DNA from: Podocnemis expansa
Taxonomy: Eukaryota > Chordata > Testudines > Podocnemididae
NCBI GenBank assembly: GCA_007922195.1
Contig: ML681989.1
Span: 42,065,483-42,129,482, forward strand
DNA: 64,000 nt
Direction: 5' to 3'
Position numbers and translations under genes: made by a program. Below, piece by piece: positions 22,760 to 33,112 of the stretch. The number at the start of each line of letters is the position of its first letter. The stretch's first letter is position 1. The notes under the pieces were generated by a model, which worked only from the letters and a program-made list of their open reading frames with translations, ran no database searches and was not told the DNA's origin.

Positions 22760-24890
22760 GTCCAGTCTGTGTACTGAAGAACAGTAAACTGCTTGTGGCA
22801 TCTGTTAGGGTGAGACACTGATTCAAATATTGCTTGGTCAGTTTAAGTTAGAATTTTGGCTGCAAATTTATTTTTTTTTCTTAGATAACCCACTTTGGTC
22901 TGTGTGCCTGCTTATAATCACTTAAAACATATCTGTCTGTAGCTAGTAAATTTGTATTATATTCAACCTAAAACATTGTGTTTGGTTGAAGTGCATGGTG
23001 AATCTCAACTCTGATTACAAAAGATAGTGATTGCCCGTTCCACATTGAAGCAATGATGAACAGGTCAGTATTCTGTGCGGTACAAGAGGCTACAGGTGGT
23101 GGGGTGTATTGCTGGAACTAGGAGAATTGGTTGAAGCCTTCTTATTGATGTATCATGAGTGACTGGGAGATCATTCATGTCACTCAGTTTTTAATTGATG
23201 TTACTTCCCCACCAGAGTTGTATGCAAGGCTTGGAGCAAAGGACAACTATATTATAGTTCAATGGTGTTCTCGGTTGTTTTTCAGAACTGTTGGAGGGAG
23301 GACTTTGTTCCAAAGCCAGTAAGAGAAATCATAGAAAGGGTTTCTGTTCCAAAATACTGATAGTTTTATTTAAGAGAAAGGTCCTTTGACTCTTATCCTT
23401 TGACCCCTGTGTATCCTGCATCCAAGAAACACTGAGGAGAGAGAACTTGTCGTATTTCCACAACACACAGTATATACTTTTTCTGATCAGTCATAAATCT
23501 TCTAATTTCCCAATTACTGTTCTTTTGACACTTGTTAATATCTTTCATATTGCTTCTGTAGCAAATATTCAGCTCCACCAAACCAGAAAAAAACTATCAC
23601 AGCTCCTGGATACAAATTGCTGATGATGTCCAAATCTGCTTTCAGATATTTTTTGACACAGTCCAAGAAGAAGGCTCACTTCTTAAGTCACCAGTTCAAT
23701 ACTGCAGAGTGGGAGAAATGTGATGTCGATGCAGGCCACCCACCTCCAGCAAAACCTGTCAGTAGTCACTAATCTCCATATCCTGTTCTATTCCACTCCT
23801 TGCTGTCCCTCACTCTTCTGCAACCTTGTGGTCCAGGAATATCCCAGAATCCACAAGCTGGAAAATTTGGTAATGCACATACTTCTTTTCTCTCAGCCAT
23901 CAAATTTCCACTTTCAGTTCTAAATGCCCCTTCTGTAAATCTTTGGAAATATCATATTGATCTGCTCTAAGATCAGAAAGTTGACACTTGCCCACCCCAT
24001 CACCCAGGAGCTAGTATGTTATCCATCTGCGCCTATAGTAGATCAACTGGATACACCAAGATCAGAGCATGCTGCAAAAGGAAAGCAGATTCTTCCAGCA
24101 TTGGAGAGTGACACTGACTTTCTCTTGAATGAGGAGAAACTGGGAGCGATGGGAATGGGTAGTTTAAATAGTAAATAATAGTTTTATTTCAAAGTAATTT
24201 AACAAGTGAAATCATGCAGCTGGCAAATTAATAAACAAGACAGTTTCTCCCCATTTTTATGAACTTCTAATTTGCATGGAAAACATAAATCAAAGACATA
24301 GCATACAAATAAGGGACCACTTAAATAGTATGTGAAATGATTGCTGGACAAGAATTATTGCAATCTGAATGTTTCCATGCAGTTACCCCATTGCTATGGG
24401 AACTTGCTCGTGATTTATTTGTCTGATTTATCTGGATGCCAAGAGGGAAGGAAACATTCTGTGGCTTCAGAGAAAAGAATGAGCAAAAATAGACAACAAC
24501 TGATGATTATTAGTGAACTTTTAATTTTATGTTGGGTAAAATCAGAATGCAGTCTTTCCTAATTCTGTCAGCTGCCTTAACACGGGTAAATAAGCAAATA
24601 AATTAAAAGGGGAAGAGAGTGGGGCAGAGAGCTGTAGGGGATGCGGTGTACTGCAAAGTCTATTTATCTTTATCTTTAGGTGCAGGCTTTTTAGCCACTT
24701 CAGAACTTTGAAACTGGAACAAGAGCATAAGAACAGAAGGTTTTGTAGTAAAGCCTGAATGGTTGACATACCCTGTCTGTTGGAAATGTAATATGGGAAA
24801 CACATGACTTCAGTATGTTGTAGGTGTGTTCTGAGAACAGCTTTCCATTCCAGAAGTCCAGGGTCATAGGTATTTTAGCTTTGATTTTGC
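22760..24890. other. Unannotated stretch
   Basis: About 2.1 kb with no element I can name. Several ORFs of 60-75 residues occur, all without visible domains. Confidence 0.45.
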
Positions 24891-24951
24891 TCTATAGGGA
24901 GGAATTGATAGCGAATCTGAAGGTGAAAGAGAAATTGAGTGAAAGAAAACA

Positions 24952-26390
24952 ATGAAAGCTATCATTTCATTGTCAAAGGAAAGGAAAAGAAGGAGAGAAA
25001 GCAGGACAAGAAGGAAAAAGGACTTCAGAAAAGTGGATTTTAACAGATTTAAAGAACTAGTAGCTAAAGTCTCAGGAAAAGACAACAGAAAGGGAAAACA
25101 AATTCAGGAGACTGGGCAGTTTTTCCATGTGACAGTACTAAAGGCACAACAGCAAAGTATCCCAGTCAGAGGGGATGGTAAGAAAAATAGTAGGAGGCCA
25201 ATGTGGCTCCATCAGGAGCTCTTTGGTAACCTGAAAATCAAAAAGGAATCCTCCAAAAAGTGGAATTATGAAAAAAAATTGCTAAGGAGGAGTACAAAAC
25301 AGTGCCATAAGCTATACTAGAACAAAATTAAAAAAAAAAAAACAAATTAAGGCACACAATAAGTTATGTAGCAAAGGACATAAAAGACAATAAGAGATTC
25401 TTTAAATATATTACAAGCAAGAGGAGAAAGAAGGAAAGTGTAGATTCTTTGCTTAGTGGGGAAGAAAACTAAAAACTGATAACACCAAAAATGCTGATGT
25501 CAGCATTAAATAGTTTAATACTTACCACATATTCAATATAATTAATACTAATAACAAGGGGGAAGTAATGCAAGCTAAAATAGGTGAAGAACAGGTAAAA
25601 GAATATTTAGATAAATTAGATGTATTTAAATGAGCGGGGCTTGATGAAACTCACCCTATGGTACTTAAGGCACCATACAAAACAATCTTGGAACTAAAAA
25701 AAGCAAGGAGTCTTGTGGCACATAAAGACTAACAGATTTATTTATCTGTTAGTCTTTAAGTGCCACAAGACTTCTTCCTTTTTTTTTTTTTTTTTTTTTT
25801 GCTTTACTAGACTAACACGGCTGCCCCTTTGCATCTTGGAACTGTTGACAATTATCTTTGCAAGGACATGGATGATGATGGATGATGTCCCAGGAGACTT
25901 AAGAACAGCAAACATAGCACCTATGTTTGCAAAATAGGAACAAACAGTATCCAAGGAATTATGGGTCAGTTGGCTTATTTTGGGTGGAACATATTGGAAC
26001 AAAAATTTTAAGTCAGTTTATAAGTACCTAGATGATAACAGGGTTATGAGGAAAAAGTGACAGGAAAATTATGACAAACCAACTTAATAAAATGTAATTT
26101 TATTCATTGACAGGGTTACTGTCCTAGTTGATGGGGGAAACGTACAGATGAGCTATATCTTGATTTTAATAAGGTTTGTGACATAGTCATACATGACATT
26201 CTCGTAAGTAAAGTAGGGGAACGCGGTATAGATAAAATTACTATAATGTCAATATACAGCTGGTTGGAAGACAAATCTTAAATAATAGTTATCAATAGTT
26301 TGCTGTCAGACTGGAAGGGAATATCTAGTGGTGGCCCACAGGGGTCAGTCCTGGATCCTATGCTGTTCAATATTTGAATAATGACATACA
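24952..26390 (+). pseudogene. CR1 ORF2 (endonuclease-RT linker and RT) relic
   Basis: The 122-residue frame at 24952-25320 matches the CR1 linker between endonuclease and reverse transcriptase: KVDFNRFKELVAKV, then VLKAQQQSIP, then RRPMWLHQELFGNLKIKKES. Farther on, the frame near 26150-26380 gives LDFNKVCDIVIHDILVSK, WLEDKS and GGPQGSVLDPMLFNI, which are RT motifs of this clade (family form: DLSKAFDxVPHxIL, GVPQGSVLGPxLFNI). In a live element this would be an RNA-dependent DNA polymerase. Here the catalytic first aspartate block reads CDIVIH instead of FDTVPH, stops interrupt the frame, and an unrelated repeat cuts it. The YADD-like box is not preserved at the expected place. Confidence 0.82.
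25696..25832 (-). mobile_element. Hairpin repeat inserted in CR1, 11-bp TSD
   Basis: On the minus strand: GCAAAGGGGCAGCCGTGTTAG, an A tract, arm, short loop, inverse arm, then GACTCCTTGCTTTTTTT. ATCTTGGAACT flanks both sides (25685-25695, 25833-25843). Because the host is a CR1 coding region, removing the insert and one duplication restores continuity, so the ends are firmly defined. The unit ends in T7 on its own sense strand, which resembles a Pol III terminator; this is an inference. A 23-base T/A tract lies inside. Confidence 0.92.
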
Positions 26391-27635
26391 TAATAGAGTC
26401 AAGTCTATGCTTAAAGGTTTTGTTGTTGTTGTTGTTGTTTTGTCTTGTTTTTGTTTTTTTTTAAGATGATATTGAGGTTGGAGAGGTTGGTAGCACTTTG
26501 AAGGACAGGATTAGAGTTCAAAAGGACTTGATAAATTAGAGAATTGGTCTGAATTCAATAAGATGAAATTCAGTAAAAATTAGTGTAAATTGCAACATTT
26601 AGGAAGGAAAAAAATCCAATTCACAACTGAAAAATGAGGGCTAACTGGTTTGGTAATCATACTGCTGAAAAATATCTGGATTATATAGTGAGTCACATTG
26701 AATATGAGTCAATAATGTGATTCAGCTGCAAAAAAACCCAAATATTCTGAAGTAAATTAACAGGTGTGTCATATGTCAGATTCGTGATGCCTCAGTTGGA
26801 GTACTCTGTCCAATTCTGGGCACCATACTTTAGGAAGGATGTAGGCAAGTTGAAGAGAAACCAGAGGAAAACAATTTAAAAGGTAAAAGGTTTAGGAAAC
26901 CTGATGTATAAGGAAAGATTTTTTAAAAAAGGAGAATGGTAAGTCTTGAGAAAAGGTGACTGAGTGGGATAGGTCTTTAAGTTTGTTAAGGGTTGTTATG
27001 GAAAGGAGGGGAATCAATAGTTCTCTATGGCTACTGAAAGGAGGATGGGAAGCAACGAGTTTAATCTGAAGCAAGGGAGATTTAGGTTTGTTTCTAGAAA
27101 AACTTTCTAAATTTTAAAGGGCAGTTAAAGTCAGGATTAGACTTCTAAGGGAGATTGTGAAACCCCCTTGACTGGAAGTTTTGATTTTGTTTGTTTGTTT
27201 GTTTGTTTGTTTGTTTGTTAAAACAGTTTTAACAAATGCCTCTCGGGGACACTCTAGATTTACTTGGTCCTGCCACTGAACAGGGGTGGGGACTTGATGA
27301 CTTTTGAATGTCTTTCAGCCCTACATTTCTTCGGCTATGTCTACATTGGGGGGCTATTTTAAGTTGACTTCACAAGGTCAACTTTAAGTCGACATAAAGT
27401 CAATCTTGTGAAGGCAACTTAGGGGTATGTCTACAGTCATAGACACACCTTGGGGCCCAGGATGGGCCCTGCCCCCTGCCTCACCTTGAGGATCTGATCC
27501 AGCTCCTGCCACTACCGGCAGGCAGCTGGGAGCCAGATCCAGCTCTGCACCCCTTGCCACAGGCAGCAGAGACTTGACCTGCTCCTGCCACAGGCAGCAA
27601 GAGACACAGAGCCGGATCTGGCAGACAGCTTGGTA

Positions 27636-27753
27636 GCCTGGTCAATTTCACAGGCTGCTCCTGAGCCCCTTGGTGGGAAGACAGCCCAGTGACCCAGTCT
27701 GGTCAATTTCATAGTCTACTTCTGAGATCAGGAGCATCCTGTGAAATTGACCA
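27636..27753. repeat. Direct plus inverted CTGGTCAATTTCA repeat
   Basis: CTGGTCAATTTCACAGGCTG (about 27636) is followed about 68 bases later by CTGGTCAATTTCATAGTCTA, and then by the inverted form CCTGTGAAATTGACCAG near 27737. The three copies form a small duplicated foldback next to the 82-bp array. Confidence 0.75.
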
Positions 27754-27783
27754 GGCTGCTGGGCCACCTGCCGGCAGTTGCAA

Positions 27784-28100
27784 GCAACATGTGGCTGGTT
27801 CAGGCTCTGAGCCACTTGCAGCAAGCGACTTGGGGCCAGATCTGACTCCATGCTGCTTGCTTCCAGTGGCAGGAGCCAGTTCCCAGGCTGTGCCACCTGT
27901 GGCAAGGAGCTTGAAGCAGGGATTGGGCTCCAAGCTTCTTGTACCTGGTGGCAAGAGCCAGCTCCCAGGCCCCGCTGCCTGCGGCAAAGGGGCTTGCAGC
28001 AGGATTGGGCTCCAAGGCCCTTGCCAGTAGTAGCAGAAGCTGGCTCCCAGCCCCCACTACTTGCCATGGCCAGCAGCTGCAGTCCCTGCCCAGCCAGAAG
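27784..28100. repeat. 82-bp tandem repeat, about four diverged units
   Basis: Units begin near 27784, 27866, 27948 and 28030, exactly 82 bases apart. Each has a GGCAnGAGCCAGnTCCCAG-type start (most visible in the last three), a GCCACCTGnGGCAA-like middle and GGATTGGGCTCCAAG. The last unit is partial. Divergence between units is substantial, so the array is old or loosely homogenised. Confidence 0.8.
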
Positions 28101-28749
28101 ACAGAGTCTTCCGGACGGGTGAGAGCTGCTTCGAGCTGGCAGTTTTTAAAACTCCCGCTCAGAGTAAGCTCTCACTGAGCATGCACAGAGCCTCTACACA
28201 TGCTCAATGAGAGCTCTTCCAGCCGAGGAGTGGCCAGGGGCCAAGCTGTGTGGCTCTGGTGGCCAGGCAAAGGGTTGGGGAGGAACTGGAGATGAGGGGG
28301 CAGCCAGCCATGAAAGGGGGTGGAGGGTTGGAGGGAAGACAGGGTTGGGCCAGCTCGAGGGGGCAAGGAGGGTGGGATCAGGCCAATGAGGGGGTGACTG
28401 GGAGAGCGGGGGGCAGGATTGGGCCCAGGGGTGGCATGCAGTGAGCAACATATGTTGCTCAGCTGCCTTCAGGCCTTAGAGGGAACATTGACTAGGAATC
28501 AGATTCAGTTCCTAACTGCTTGCCAATGGCATCTGGGGTCAGATCGCCCCTGTAGCCTGATCTGGACACAGGGCAGGGTAGGGGCCTGGGCCTCGAATCT
28601 TCCTGCCCTCCAAAGTTGACTTAATGCTTAAGTTGACTTTCAGGGCAGGAGTTACTAAGTTAACTTAATAAATTCTAAGTGTAGCTCTGGAGTCACTTAA
28701 GTTGACCCATGTTAGGTTGACTTAAACCTCCAGTGTAGATATACCCTTT

Positions 28750-31438
28750 GATTCTCTGTGACTGTTGTTGTTAAATTTGGATGATACATGGTCCTACACT
28801 CATAATAGCTTATAATATTTCAATGAATGCCTATAGAATTTCTTTTGCTGTTTCCATTTTTACTCATAGAGAATTCAGAGATCAAATAGATATTCCTTCC
28901 CTCTCTTTCTCAACCCAGTAGTATAGAAAGGAATTGTTTATAGCTTCAACAGTTATTTTGTATTATTTTTTCTCTTCCTCTCATCCCTTAGGCAATAGGT
29001 TTCCAAACTCTATCCAAAGGCTGCATTGGTAACACATCTGAGAAACAATCAGTTTAACTGCTTTAAAATGTATTATAGCAGCCCTGCCATCTTGAATATG
29101 AAGGAATGACAGAGGCCATGTGTCACTCTTCTGGAGTGAGCTAAATTCCTATGCTCTTGTATTAGGAAGGAAGAATGCATCCAGGGACTTCCATTCTTCT
29201 CAGGCATAGAAATATATATTTAATATGAGGGAAGACAGAGACCTGTTTGATTGGCAGTTCACATTTAAACAAGTTCCTCCTTTCCCAGGGAATGTAGAAC
29301 TCTAAATGTATAAATATTTTAATATACATTCTTAAATTTCTTTGAAAGATTTGAACAGATTAGTTTTTATCCATTGTCATGTATTCTGTGTTTCTTGTCT
29401 GCTATCTAACAAACTTACTCAGCTATAAAGCATTGCCAAGGAATTGTAGAAAGGTTTCTTCACTGAAAATAAGGTTATGAAACTTTTTTTTTCTTTAAGA
29501 CTATAAACTCCTGGCATGGCTCAATGGGAGTTTAACGTACAGGTACTGTGAGATTTTGCTGACAATAGTGTTCCAGATATATTGAATTAATCTTCTAGCG
29601 CCTCATCTTGGACTTCCTCCATATGGTACATTTCACTCAGGTGGTTGGAAGCTTAAAAGAAAAAAAAAACATGCTGGAAACATTCACATTTCAATTATTC
29701 CTGCCTTGGGCTGACTTCACTTTAGAATAACATTGGTTTTGAAATGCTACTTATGGTTGGCATCTTACAGAGTATATAAGGTAAACTGTTCCATTAGCTA
29801 TATAATGTTCAGTACTAAAACTGTCATCTGTGTCAGAGCTGTTTTTCTACATATTTTCTGACAGAAGGATTTTCTTTTGGGAAAAAAAACAAAAAGAGCA
29901 AATGTAAATTCCCTTGGAACTTGAATGTTCTGAAGAAATTAAGCTGTAACTTTCCTTTGGCTTCTTCAGAGTATCTGATGTTTTACTTCCAACTTTACAG
30001 GTAGCCTCACTTTGTTATTGATTATTATTTATTTTACCTCTGCCATAGCTATCAAAGGGGAAAATATTATGGAAGCCATGCTCATGAATATAAAACAGAG
30101 AGATTATGTGCACCTGTCAGTATAGAAATTGTGAAGAATTTATCAGATTCACAGCTTGACCCATAGTCCTGACAGTGGCATGAAGGAGATTTGATTTAAG
30201 TGAACATGCCCATTAAAGCTTGGTTTTAATTTCAGGAAGTGCCACATAGAACAACTGGAGAGTTAAATTAAATTGATCAAGAAAGCATTTTTCCCTCCAT
30301 CTTATCCCAATAGTTTGGTGGGGTTTATGTGGAATTTAATGGGTAAGGGGGAAAGTAGAACTACTTCTCATAAATAAGGAGAGAAGAGGCTTGATTTTAA
30401 ATTGAAAATATGAAAATTGCTGATTTAATTAAAGATTAACCTGAACCAAAATCATACATGCAAATGCACCTGCAACCTGTCAGAAGTTATAAGTTCTCAT
30501 TCTAAGTTTAGAGGCTTCAATCAATTTCTAATTTTAATGACCATTTAAACATTCCATTTTAATTATTTTAAAGTTACTAAAGAGAAGTTTTCATTAATTT
30601 CTATGAATGCCAAAACACTTTTAAAACTGACATAGGTTGGCTTAGTAGCCTAGTGTTCATGTATTAGAGGGCTACTTTCTCAATTATTCTAAAAAATAGA
30701 GGAAAGCTATATTTTCAAGGTACTAAAATTTATTATATATCAAGATAGCTGCATAGCATTTTATGTGTACCAGATGGTGCCCAGATGCCAAGAAGGTTCT
30801 AAAGAGTGGACAACACCCAGCAGGATCCCAAAAGGTTGTAATTGCACAATTTGTCCCTCAGAGGGAAATCTGGAATTTCAATTCTACATTGTCCCCAATA
30901 TGGGTCAGTGTATACAGCACAACATTAAGCCTATGGCTAGCCATAAGTTAACTAAACTGTTAAAATCATGTATTAAAATAGAATAGACTTTATTAATTAA
31001 ACTAAATCTACCTCAAATGTGATGCACAGACAATCAGTTGAGGCAATCAAATAAAAACAATATAGCTCAGACATTTCATTCTGAAAGTTCAAAATGCTTT
31101 TCCTCTGACTCAAAGGGATCATCTATACCCCCTCTTTTGCAGGCCTCCTAAGAATAGAATGTGGCAACTCTTCCTCACCAGCCAAGTTCACAACAGGGGT
31201 TTTTAAGCAAGCAAATGACTTTTCCAGATGAGATCTTTAGCAAAGCAGAATATAACTACCCAAGTTGAATTTAGCCAGGAGAACAGAGCTATGACAATGA
31301 CATCAGCTAACCATTCATTAATCAGGTCAACCAGAATCAGTTTTATGTGGAACTAGAGACATTTCAAAGTGTATGTTCATTGTCAAAGTTATACAGAAAA
31401 TCAAACCATTAAAGTGATAGAAGGGTCTAGCCAGCCTC
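28750..31438. other. Unannotated AT-rich stretch; possible conserved-type patch
   Basis: No named repeat or gene in about 2.7 kb. The part around 30421-30620 is free of known repeats and has homeodomain- and octamer-like words (TTTAATTAAAG, CATGCAAATGC), which suits a regulatory element but proves nothing. The segment at 30760-31430 has an LTR-like feel, but no LTR ends, primer-binding site or gag/pol traces were seen. Confidence 0.4.
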
Positions 31439-31441
31439 TTA

Positions 31442-31878
31442 GGGTATGTCTATACTTACAAGTTAGTTTGAGTTAAGGAGACTTAATTCAAAGTAGCTTA
31501 GTACTTGTCTACACTAGAATTTCATTAGTTCAAATTAAGGAATTCCTTAATTTGAACTAATGAAAGCTTAGTTCGAATTAGTAAGACCTGCTGGTTAGTT
31601 CAAATTAAGCCCTTAGTTTGATTGTTAGTTGAAATTAGTTTAAATTAAATTGTCAGTTTAAGGACAATGTAAACAAATATTAAGCCGTAGTTCACACTTA
31701 ATAAGTTCAAACTAAGGGCAGTTAGTTCGAATTAACAAAGTGGACTAATTCAAACTAACGTTAGTTGGAATTAGTCCATGTTTTTAATTCAAACTAATAA
31801 GTTTAATTTGAACTAACCTCAAACTTATTAATTCGAATTAACAAATTCAGACTAACTTTTCCTGGTGTAGTCATAGCC
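31442..31878. mobile_element. Harbinger-like MITE with palindromic TTAGTTCGAATTA interior
   Basis: The left end GGGTATGTCTATAC pairs with the right end, whose complement is GGCTATGACTACAC. TTA flanks both sides (31439-31441, 31879-31881). The interior is made of TTAGTTCGAATTA / AGTTCAAATTAA words in alternating orientation and contains a perfect 46-nt palindrome (31520-31565). A second end-like motif (TTGTCTACACTAG) near 31506 suggests nested or rearranged copies. Confidence 0.82.
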
Positions 31879-31881
31879 TTA

Positions 31882-32424
31882 GATGCTAAAGCTTTTTAAA
31901 GTCATAAACTTGATTTTTGCTCACAGTAGTCTATTCTGCAGCCGTGGATGCTGGTGAAGTCAAATTTGAGTTTCTGATTCTTTGTGGGGAAACAAGGAAG
32001 GTTTATCTGCATGATCTAATGATGGTGAAATAACACACTATTATTTCATGTCATACGTGATAAAACATAAAGTATTTATGTTGGAAGTTTGCAACATCAC
32101 ACCACTTGATTTCTTATAATTCCACACAATCACATGCAAAAATCCCAGAAGAGAGAGACAAAAGCTGGCCCCTGAAACAGAAGCATAACTCACCTCGCTT
32201 TACTGAGGTTGTCTGCAGAATAAATTTTGCTAGGCCCAAATCCCATGCTTTCCTACAGCGCTTCCTAGCCTGAAAGCAGGACCAGAAAAACCTGATGAAA
32301 TTTAAAGTGTTAGCTTGTAATTTTTAATATAGCTCTCAATGTACCATAAAAACACCAGATTGATATCCTGTTCATGGGATCATGCTGGTAGTCTAAAAAT
32401 CTGTTAGGGATCTTGAATTACAAA
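31882..32424. other. Unannotated stretch
   Basis: No gene or named repeat. Confidence 0.45.
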
Positions 32425-32437
32425 TATTTGTTCTGTT

Positions 32438-32646
32438 CCAAAGGGATTGCCATGTTAATCTAGTTCAGCATAACAAACAAAAAGTCTTATCACAGTGTTA
32501 AAGCTAACAAATTTATCTACCACATGAGGTTTTGTGGAAGAGATTGAAAAAGCATCTGACAAAGTAGGAAGTCTCCCACAAAAGCTCATGTGATAAATAT
32601 GTTAGTGTTTAAAAGTGCCACAAGATTCCTTGTTTGTTTTGCTAAC
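32438..32646 (+). mobile_element. Hairpin repeat, full-length copy with 13-bp TSD
   Basis: The most complete copy, about 209 bp. In order: head CCAAAGGGATTGCCATGTTA, left arm, ACATGAGGTTTTGTGG, CATCTGACAAAGTAGG, CCCACAAAAGCTCATGTG, TATGTTAGTGTTTAAAAG, CCTTGTTTGTTTTGC. Flanks are TATTTGTTCTGTT (32425-32437) and TATCTGTTCTGTT (32647-32659), 12 of 13 matching. The two halves are mutual inverted repeats, so a transcript would fold into one long stem. No tRNA box B is visible, and a box A-like stretch is doubtful. Confidence 0.87.
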
Positions 32647-32746
32647 TATCTGTTCTGTTATCCCATTTTCATAATACATTGCAAACACTATACATTTTAA
32701 TATACTAGTCATCTCTTAATTTATCTTCAATGGTTTTAGCCTCTAT

Positions 32747-33109
32747 GGCTATGTTCACACACAGGTGGTTATTTCGATACAAGTTCTTTCGATACAAGTT
32801 GTATCGAAATAACGCCTTATTTTGAAATAAGTTAATTCAAATTAACAGTTTGTTAATTCGAATTAAGGAAAAAAGCAGGAATCAAAATAGCATGTTCAGA
32901 CAACAGTTATTTCGAAATGAGTCACTGTCATTTCAAAACAACACATTCAGACGGCATTGTTTCAAAACAATCATTTTGAAACAACATTGTTTCGTCCCCA
33001 CATGGGGTTTAAGTTGTTTCGAAACAACAGTGTGTCGTGTGGACATGGCGTTTCTTATTTTGAAATAACCTCTGTTGTTTCAAAATAAGACTGTTGTGTG
33101 AACACACCC
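32747..33109. mobile_element. Harbinger-like MITE with palindromic TTTCGAAA interior
   Basis: The left end GGCTATGTTCACACAC and the complement of the right end, GGGTGTGTTCACACAAC, are inverted. TAT flanks both sides (32744-32746, 33110-33112). The interior is dominated by TTATTTCGAAATAA and TTGTTTCGAAACAA-type words in both orientations. It is clearly built like the 17.1- and 31.4-kb copies but from a different core word. Confidence 0.8.
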
Positions 33110-33112
33110 TAT

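Larger units (their letters stand above)
24893..27329 (+). mobile_element. CR1 LINE, long decayed copy (ORF2 to tail)
   Basis: A sense CR1 copy from the end of the endonuclease region through reverse transcriptase to the tail. Landmarks: GTGGATTTTAACAGATTTAAAG, AGGCCAATGTGGCTCCATCAG, AAATATATTACAAGCAAGAGG, CTTGATTTTAATAAGG, GGCCCACAGGGGTCAGTCC, CTCTGTCCAATTCTGGGC, and the end CAGCCCTACATTTCT. It is split at 25685-25843 by a hairpin repeat, and its tail is split by the MITE at 27333. Simple repeats (GTT)n at 26420-26440 and (GTTT)n at 27186-27219 grew inside it. Stops and frameshifts make it inactive. Confidence 0.9.
27333..28746. mobile_element. 1.4-kb Harbinger-like element in CR1 tail
   Basis: The left end GGCTATGTCTACATTGG and the complement of the right end, GGGTATATCTACACTGG, form a 17-base imperfect inverted repeat. 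Flanks are TTC (27330-27332) and TTT (28747-28749). The insertion splits the CR1 tail between CCTACATTTCT and GATTCTCTGTG. The outer arms repeat AAGTTGACTT-like words in both orientations. The centre (about 27430-28490) is GC-rich and holds the 82-bp tandem array and a CCTTAGAGGGAAC end, so at least one other element is nested inside. The multi-frame ORFs here are GC artefacts. Confidence 0.75.

Noticed and set aside
30760..31438. Possible endogenous retrovirus LTR
   Set aside because: No TG...CA ends, duplicated partner, primer-binding site or gag/pol trace could be found.
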